Assembly: GCA_002295325.1 (NCBI GenBank)
Contig: DBGA01000035.1
Span: 1 to 10,230, forward strand
Length of the DNA: 10,230 bases
Direction: 5' to 3'
DNA from: Ruminococcaceae bacterium UBA866
Lineage (GTDB): Bacteria; Bacillota; Clostridia; Oscillospirales; Ruminococcaceae
Part shown: piece by piece, positions 7,369 through 10,230 of the stretch
Numbering within the stretch: position 1 is the first letter of the stretch
Layout: each line of letters begins with the position of its first letter
The notes under the pieces: generated by a model
What the model was told of the DNA's origin: nothing
Databases searched by the model: none
The model's input: the letters and a program-made list of their open reading frames with translations, nothing else
Position numbers and translations under genes: made by a program

Positions 7369-8079
7369 TTATTTAGTATATATATATTTCTTCAGCCATT
7401 GTCTAAAAAAATCAAGTTGTTCTTTCGTATGAAAATAATGTTCTCCATTCTCCATTACTTGCAAATCACAATTGAAACATTTTACAAATGCAGATACCAC
7501 ATCAAACTCACATAAATTATCATCTGCGCCGTAAAGAATTGAAGTTGGATTATTCCAAGTAACAATAGGATGTTCCTTCACATAGCAGTAATAATCCCAA
7601 TAAAGTGTTTGTCCAATAGGAGTTGGAATTTCTTTTTCTGATTTTAATCTGTTTTCGCTTACGTTAAACCATGTCATCATATTATTTATGATACGTTCCA
7701 TATTTACCACTGGTGAAAGAAATAAACACTGTTGCAATGGCACATTTTTATATGCTAATAAACTAAAATATGCTCCCATGCTACAAGCCAATACACTTAT
7801 ATTATTTGATAATGCTTGTGCATAGCCCATAATTTTATTGAGGTCTTTAACACAATTTTGAACTTTGCAAGCATAAGTTTCATTCTTACGGTCACCATGT
7901 TCAGGCAAATCAAAACTAAGCACTTGATAACCTCTTTCTGTTGCTTCTTCTGCAAATACAACAATAAAGTCATCTGCCTTATTTGACATATTACCATGAA
8001 CTACTACGAATAATTTATCTAATTTGTCACCCCACAAAATTGCGGGGATATTTTCTATTTTTAAATTTTGTTTTATCAT
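7369..8079 (-). CDS. Alpha/beta hydrolase, 236 aa
   Basis: Cytoplasmic serine hydrolase of the alpha/beta fold with no signal peptide. Visible elements are the strand and oxyanion loop FVVVHGNMSNKADDF (24-38), the FDLPEHGDR loop (56-64), the nucleophile elbow ACSMGAY with S100, a likely acid in YGADD (D186 or D187), and a likely base in NGEHYFHT (H214). The triad therefore looks complete. The length is typical for small esterase/acylhydrolase members; the substrate cannot be told. The start at 8079 has GGAG 11 bases upstream (8091-8094). It follows a truncated acetyltransferase reading frame by 31 bases and probably shares its transcript. Confidence 0.88.
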   Translation of the reverse strand: MIKQNLKIENIPAILWGDKLDKLFVVVHGNMSNKADDFIVVFAEEATERGYQVLSFDLPEHGDRKNETYACKVQNCVKDLNKIMGYAQALSNNISVLACSMGAYFSLLAYKNVPLQQCLFLSPVVNMERIINNMMTWFNVSENRLKSEKEIPTPIGQTLYWDYYCYVKEHPIVTWNNPTSILYGADDNLCEFDVVSAFVKCFNCDLQVMENGEHYFHTKEQLDFFRQWLKKYIYTK

Positions 8080-8110
8080 TTTAATTTTTTCTCCATATAA
8101 TATAAATAGT

Positions 8111-8203
8111 CTATTCTTTTAATGCTATTACATTTTTTAAATAGACTGTACTGAAATCATTTGTTCTAGGATAAGTCTTTTTAGGATTAGGCTCTTGTCT
8201 CAT
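8111..8203 (-). pseudogene. 30-codon N-terminal remnant of a CatB/Vat-like xenobiotic acetyltransferase
   Basis: A short reading frame with a clear start: ATG at 8203 preceded by AAAAGGAG (GGAG at 8213-8216) with a 9-base spacer. The peptide contains PNPKKTYPRTND followed by VYLKNVI. From memory this strongly resembles the N terminus of CatB-related hexapeptide-repeat O-acetyltransferases (chloramphenicol and streptogramin acetyltransferase relatives, about 210 aa), which continue with a NPNI-VGDYTYY-like stretch. Here the similarity stops after VI, and three unrelated codons plus a stop (ALKE-stop) follow. The rest of the gene, including the hexapeptide repeats and catalytic His, is absent from the window. 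It is either a deletion remnant or a short leader peptide kept ahead of the hydrolase. No database search was possible. Confidence 0.6.
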
Positions 8204-8435
8204 ATTTCTCAACTCCTTTTACTATAGGGTTTCCTACCACTGCTCTACAGTAAGATTATAGTTTCATTTCACCTGCTTTATCCAGTTCATAAATGATTCT
8301 GTAATAAACTTGTCTATTTTTTCACTAATAAATTCAAAAGGGCGTTTTTATACCAGACTAATACATAAATTAACAAAAATAATAGCGAAAAACATCTATT
8401 AATATGCTAAGATTCTTATTTTATTATAAAAATTT
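8204..8435. other. Gene-free stretch with possible decayed coding sequence
   Basis: Between the remnant and the kinase stop there is no intact gene. It holds the ribosome binding site and promoter candidate described for the remnant. On the minus strand, around 8255-8355, two short overlapping frames end in protein-like tails: one with ITESFMNWIKQVK (stop at 8266-8268) and one with IIYELDKAGEMKL (stop near 8257). These could be the frameshifted end of a lost gene, but they are too short to identify. The rest is AT-rich with no clear structure and no convincing terminator for the kinase gene. Confidence 0.3.
8255..8284 (-). promoter_or_regulatory. Candidate promoter for the remnant and hydrolase
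   Basis: On the minus strand a perfect TATAAT (8260-8255) is preceded by TGGATA (8284-8279) with an 18-base spacer. The predicted transcript starts near 8248, about 45 bases before the remnant ATG. The -35 matches at four of six positions. Confidence 0.45.
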
Positions 8436-8939
8436 TCACTTTATAACATCCTGATAAATAATATCCACTATTTCATTTAGGCTTAATTCTTTATGTATGC
8501 ATACCTCAGGAATGATACCTAACAAATCTTTTTCATTCCACCATTCTCTCATTTCTTTTTCTCCAAATTCATGTGCATTAGGTTTTTGTTTATGGCGATT
8601 TAAGGTTCCTTCAAAAGGTATATCGAAGTAATATGCAAAAATTTGATTATCAAATTGATCATGTAAATTTTCAAATAGTCTTCTATACCAATTTGAATTT
8701 AAAATGCCTTCTAGAATTACGATATTGCAATGTTTTCTCCCATATAGTACAAGTTCATTTAATAATTGACTTGCTTCTGTATCAGGGCCATCTTTCACAT
8801 ATAGTATTTCTCTTCTAATAACATCTTGTGAAATTAGCATTGTACCATGCCCAAATTTTTTTTGTAATGCCTTGCCTGTTGTAGTTTTGCCACTTCCTGA
8901 ATTACCTCTTAGTATTATTAACTTTTTCTCTTTATCCAT
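8436..8939 (-). CDS. Small P-loop kinase (AAA-like), 167 aa, substrate unknown
   Basis: A single-domain nucleoside-triphosphate-dependent kinase of the AAA_33/zeta-toxin/chloramphenicol-phosphotransferase-like fold. The Walker A RGNSGSGKTTT is at 11-21, followed by the LISQDVIRREIL segment (35-46) where such kinases bind their substrate. IVILEGIL (73-80) resembles a strand ending in an acidic residue, and the lid-like RHKQKPNAHEFG stretch (115-126) supplies basic residues. WYRRLF and WWNEKD are distinctive. Length is normal for the group. The start has GAAGGA at 8950-8955, ten bases upstream. It appears to be a solitary gene with no antitoxin beside it, so a zeta-toxin role is not supported; a small-molecule or antibiotic kinase is possible but unproven. 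Confidence 0.85.
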   Translation of the reverse strand: MDKEKKLIILRGNSGSGKTTTGKALQKKFGHGTMLISQDVIRREILYVKDGPDTEASQLLNELVLYGRKHCNIVILEGILNSNWYRRLFENLHDQFDNQIFAYYFDIPFEGTLNRHKQKPNAHEFGEKEMREWWNEKDLLGIIPEVCIHKELSLNEIVDIIYQDVIK

Positions 8940-9025
8940 CTATTATTTGTCCTTCTAATTAATAAAATTTCTATTTTATATAATTTTTAAAAAGTAAATT
9001 ACACTACCCATCTACTATTGACTAT

Positions 9026-9054
9026 AACATATTTTGTAAATATTGACTGCTCAA
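9026..9054 (-). promoter_or_regulatory. Weak candidate promoter for the P-loop kinase
   Basis: On the minus strand TTGAGC (9054-9049) and TATGTT (9031-9026) are 17 bases apart; each matches consensus at four of six positions. It would give a leader of about 80 bases. The region also has two copies of TATTGACT (9016-9023, 9041-9048), each followed by ATAACAT at a different spacing, of unknown meaning. Confidence 0.25.
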
Positions 9055-9124
9055 ATTATAACATTTCATTACTTATGATACGGTTCACTGTAACGGATAT
9101 AACGTAGACTTTTTAGAAATATTT

Positions 9125-9895
9125 TTATAATTTAATAGCCTTTGTCGCAATTGAGCTATTAATATATTGATCTAATGCGCTTCCTCCCTTATCCTCGTAG
9201 AAGCCAGCAATTAAAAACCCAGCTGCTATTTGTCCTTGTATTTGGTCATAAAGTGAATGTCCAAAGCATATGCCTTCATTTTGGTCCAATACTAATTCAT
9301 TCAGTTCATCTTCAGAAATGCTTGTCAAATCAGAATAGGGAATGCCATGCCTAACCACAAATCTACCTTGTTCTAATTCTTTTAAATCAAATATATATTC
9401 AATAGGATTGGCAAAACCTGATATCAAGGCTCCTCCTTTTTTGAGTACCCTATAGGCTTCATTCCATACAGGTATCACTGTATCTACATAACAATTTGAC
9501 CAGGGATGTATAATAAAATCAAAGGTTTCGTCTTCGAAGGCAGACAAATCTTTCATATTCCCTTGAACAGTTTTAATACTTAAATTATTTCTTTGTGCAA
9601 CATATCTATCTTGACCTAACTGTTTTTCACTGTTATCAAACACAGTAACCTTGGTTCCTGCTGCTGCCATTATTGGGCCCTGTTGGCCGCCTCCTGATGC
9701 AAGGCATAGTACTTTCTTTCCAATCAACCTTTCCGGGAACCACTCCTTTGGTACTGGCTTCATTGGCGTTAAATATATCTTCCACTTACCTAATTTAGCG
9801 TCTTCTACTTCATCATCGCTTACAGGCCTTGTCCAAACATAATTGCTATCAACTTTTTTATCCCATACTTCTCTGTTATTACTTATGTAATCCAT
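9125..9895 (-). CDS. Class I SAM-dependent methyltransferase, 256 aa
   Basis: Cytoplasmic methyltransferase with the Rossmann-type SAM fold. Motif I is VLCLASGGGQQGP (62-74), the acidic ribose-binding residue is D87 in VTVFDNS, QGNMKDL (111-117) fits the adenine-contact motif, FDFIIHPWS (125-133) is the post-motif strand, and EAYRVLKKGGALI (146-158) is the usual following helix-strand. The N-terminal region (NREVWDKKV) and the CLASGGGQQ variant are typical of a Firmicutes family of unassigned substrate. The start at ATG 9895 is preferred over ATG 9943 because GGAGGG (9903-9908) sits 7 bases before it, and a TATAAT at 9928-9923 would lie inside the longer reading. It appears monocistronic. Confidence 0.9.
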   Translation of the reverse strand: MDYISNNREVWDKKVDSNYVWTRPVSDDEVEDAKLGKWKIYLTPMKPVPKEWFPERLIGKKVLCLASGGGQQGPIMAAAGTKVTVFDNSEKQLGQDRYVAQRNNLSIKTVQGNMKDLSAFEDETFDFIIHPWSNCYVDTVIPVWNEAYRVLKKGGALISGFANPIEYIFDLKELEQGRFVVRHGIPYSDLTSISEDELNELVLDQNEGICFGHSLYDQIQGQIAAGFLIAGFYEDKGGSALDQYINSSIATKAIKL

Positions 9896-9902
9896 AAATA
9901 TA

Positions 9903-9908
9903 CCCTCC
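9903..9908 (-). promoter_or_regulatory. Ribosome binding site that decides the methyltransferase start
   Basis: GGAGGG on the minus strand is 7 bases upstream of ATG 9895; the in-frame ATG at 9943 has no comparable site. Confidence 0.75.
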
Positions 9909-9922
9909 ATAAACTTCGTTTG

Positions 9923-9951
9923 ATTATAGTCTAGGCCAATCACATCTATAA
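9923..9951 (-). promoter_or_regulatory. Candidate promoter for the methyltransferase
   Basis: On the minus strand a perfect TATAAT (9928-9923) has a poor -35, TTATAG (9951-9946), 17 bases upstream. The leader would be about 20 bases and include the ribosome binding site. Confidence 0.4.
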
Positions 9952-9987
9952 TAAAAGGTACTTAATTACTATAGTCATTTTATGCAC

Positions 9988-10022
9988 AAAACCTCTGCAA
10001 ATCTAAAACTTGCAGAGGTTTT
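9988..10022. terminator. Terminator after the CD3324-like gene
   Basis: Perfect 13-bp arms 9988-10000 (aaaacctctgcaa) and 10010-10022 with a 9-base loop. Read on the minus strand, it begins 11 bases after the stop of the right-edge gene and ends in GAGGTTTTG, so it is placed to end that transcript before the methyltransferase promoter. It also has a T-rich flank on the plus strand. Confidence 0.8.
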
Positions 10023-10033
10023 ATTTATTATGC

Positions 10034-10230
10034 TTATTTTATATAGACAATCTTTTTAATCGTATCATAGGAAAGATTATATTTTATCATAAGCTCATCA
10101 ATGGTGCTTCCATTTTCTTTTTCAAATCTAATTTGTTTGTTTCTATTAATAAGTTCTTGCTTCACACCAGTTTTGCTTCCCCACGATTTTTTTAGTCCTT
10201 CTGGTCGCGGGATATACAATATCTCACCGG
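10034..10230 (-). CDS. CD3324-like helix-turn-helix protein, C-terminal part (5' end outside window)
   Basis: The frame is open to the right edge, so the start lies outside; 64 complete residues are visible, beginning GEILYIPRPEG. The TTG near 10219 is internal. The pattern YIPRPEG..KKSWGSKTG..QELINRN, an acidic/basic helix, then STIDELMIKYNLSYDTIKKIVY matches, from memory, the clostridial 'CD3324 family', proteins of about 85-90 aa with a Mor-like helix-turn-helix at the C terminus. That suggests roughly 25 residues are missing. The C-terminal helix pair (IDELMIKYNLSYDTIKKIVY) looks like a DNA-binding motif of the 'iaeky.ls..tikkii' kind. The role is unknown; DNA binding is inferred. Confidence 0.75.
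   Translation of the reverse strand, partial: GEILYIPRPEGLKKSWGSKTGVKQELINRNKQIRFEKENGSTIDELMIKYNLSYDTIKKIVYIK

Noticed and set aside
8436..8939. Zeta-type toxin of a toxin-antitoxin pair
   Set aside because: The fold group fits loosely, but no small antitoxin gene lies beside it, so the toxin call is not supported.
9016..9064. Direct repeat TATTGACT…ATAACAT as a CRISPR-like or iteron repeat
   Set aside because: There are only two short imperfect units with unequal spacing in AT-rich DNA, which could be chance.
9651..9842. Plus-strand frame of 63 codons opposite the methyltransferase
   Set aside because: It complements the conserved SAM-binding region and shows no protein family pattern.

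Overview
The window is AT-rich, densely packed bacterial DNA with strong GGAG-type ribosome binding sites, sigma-A-like promoters and short intergenic hairpins. Every recognisable protein is of a type common in low-GC Firmicutes. A clostridial host (Clostridium, Lachnospiraceae or Peptostreptococcaceae-like) fits best, partly because the last gene looks like the 'CD3324 family' often seen in clostridia. There are no rRNAs, tRNAs, CRISPR arrays, transposases or phage genes.

Left part (1-5095, plus strand): an ABC transporter of the BceAB antimicrobial-peptide type (ATPase cut by the left edge, then a 657-aa ten-helix permease with a large extracellular domain). A hairpin and a clear promoter follow, then a two-component pair: a polytopic ComP/NarL-type histidine kinase overlapping a NarL/LuxR-type response regulator. 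BceAB transporters usually sit beside an OmpR-type regulator and a small BceS kinase, so this pairing is atypical. A perfect 20-bp inverted repeat closes the block.

Middle (5179-7279): an HxlR-family regulator with an N-terminal cysteine is divergent from a two-gene operon of an Old Yellow Enzyme-type NADH:flavin oxidoreductase and a flavin-reductase-like FMN-binding protein. The gap carries a large palindrome suited to be the HxlR operator. The layout resembles thiol/electrophile-stress switches such as YodB and HypR; that function is inferred.

Right part (7369-10230, all minus strand): separate small accessory genes. These are an alpha/beta hydrolase, a 30-codon remnant of a CatB/Vat-like xenobiotic acetyltransferase that keeps its promoter-like sequence and ribosome binding site, a small P-loop kinase of unknown substrate, a class I SAM-dependent methyltransferase, and the C-terminal part of a CD3324-like helix-turn-helix protein cut by the right edge. 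This resembles an accessory island of detoxification or resistance-type enzymes undergoing turnover.

Three starts were moved from the longest open frame to internal codons with good ribosome binding sites: the kinase to GTG 2856, the Old Yellow Enzyme to ATG 5663, and the methyltransferase to ATG 9895.
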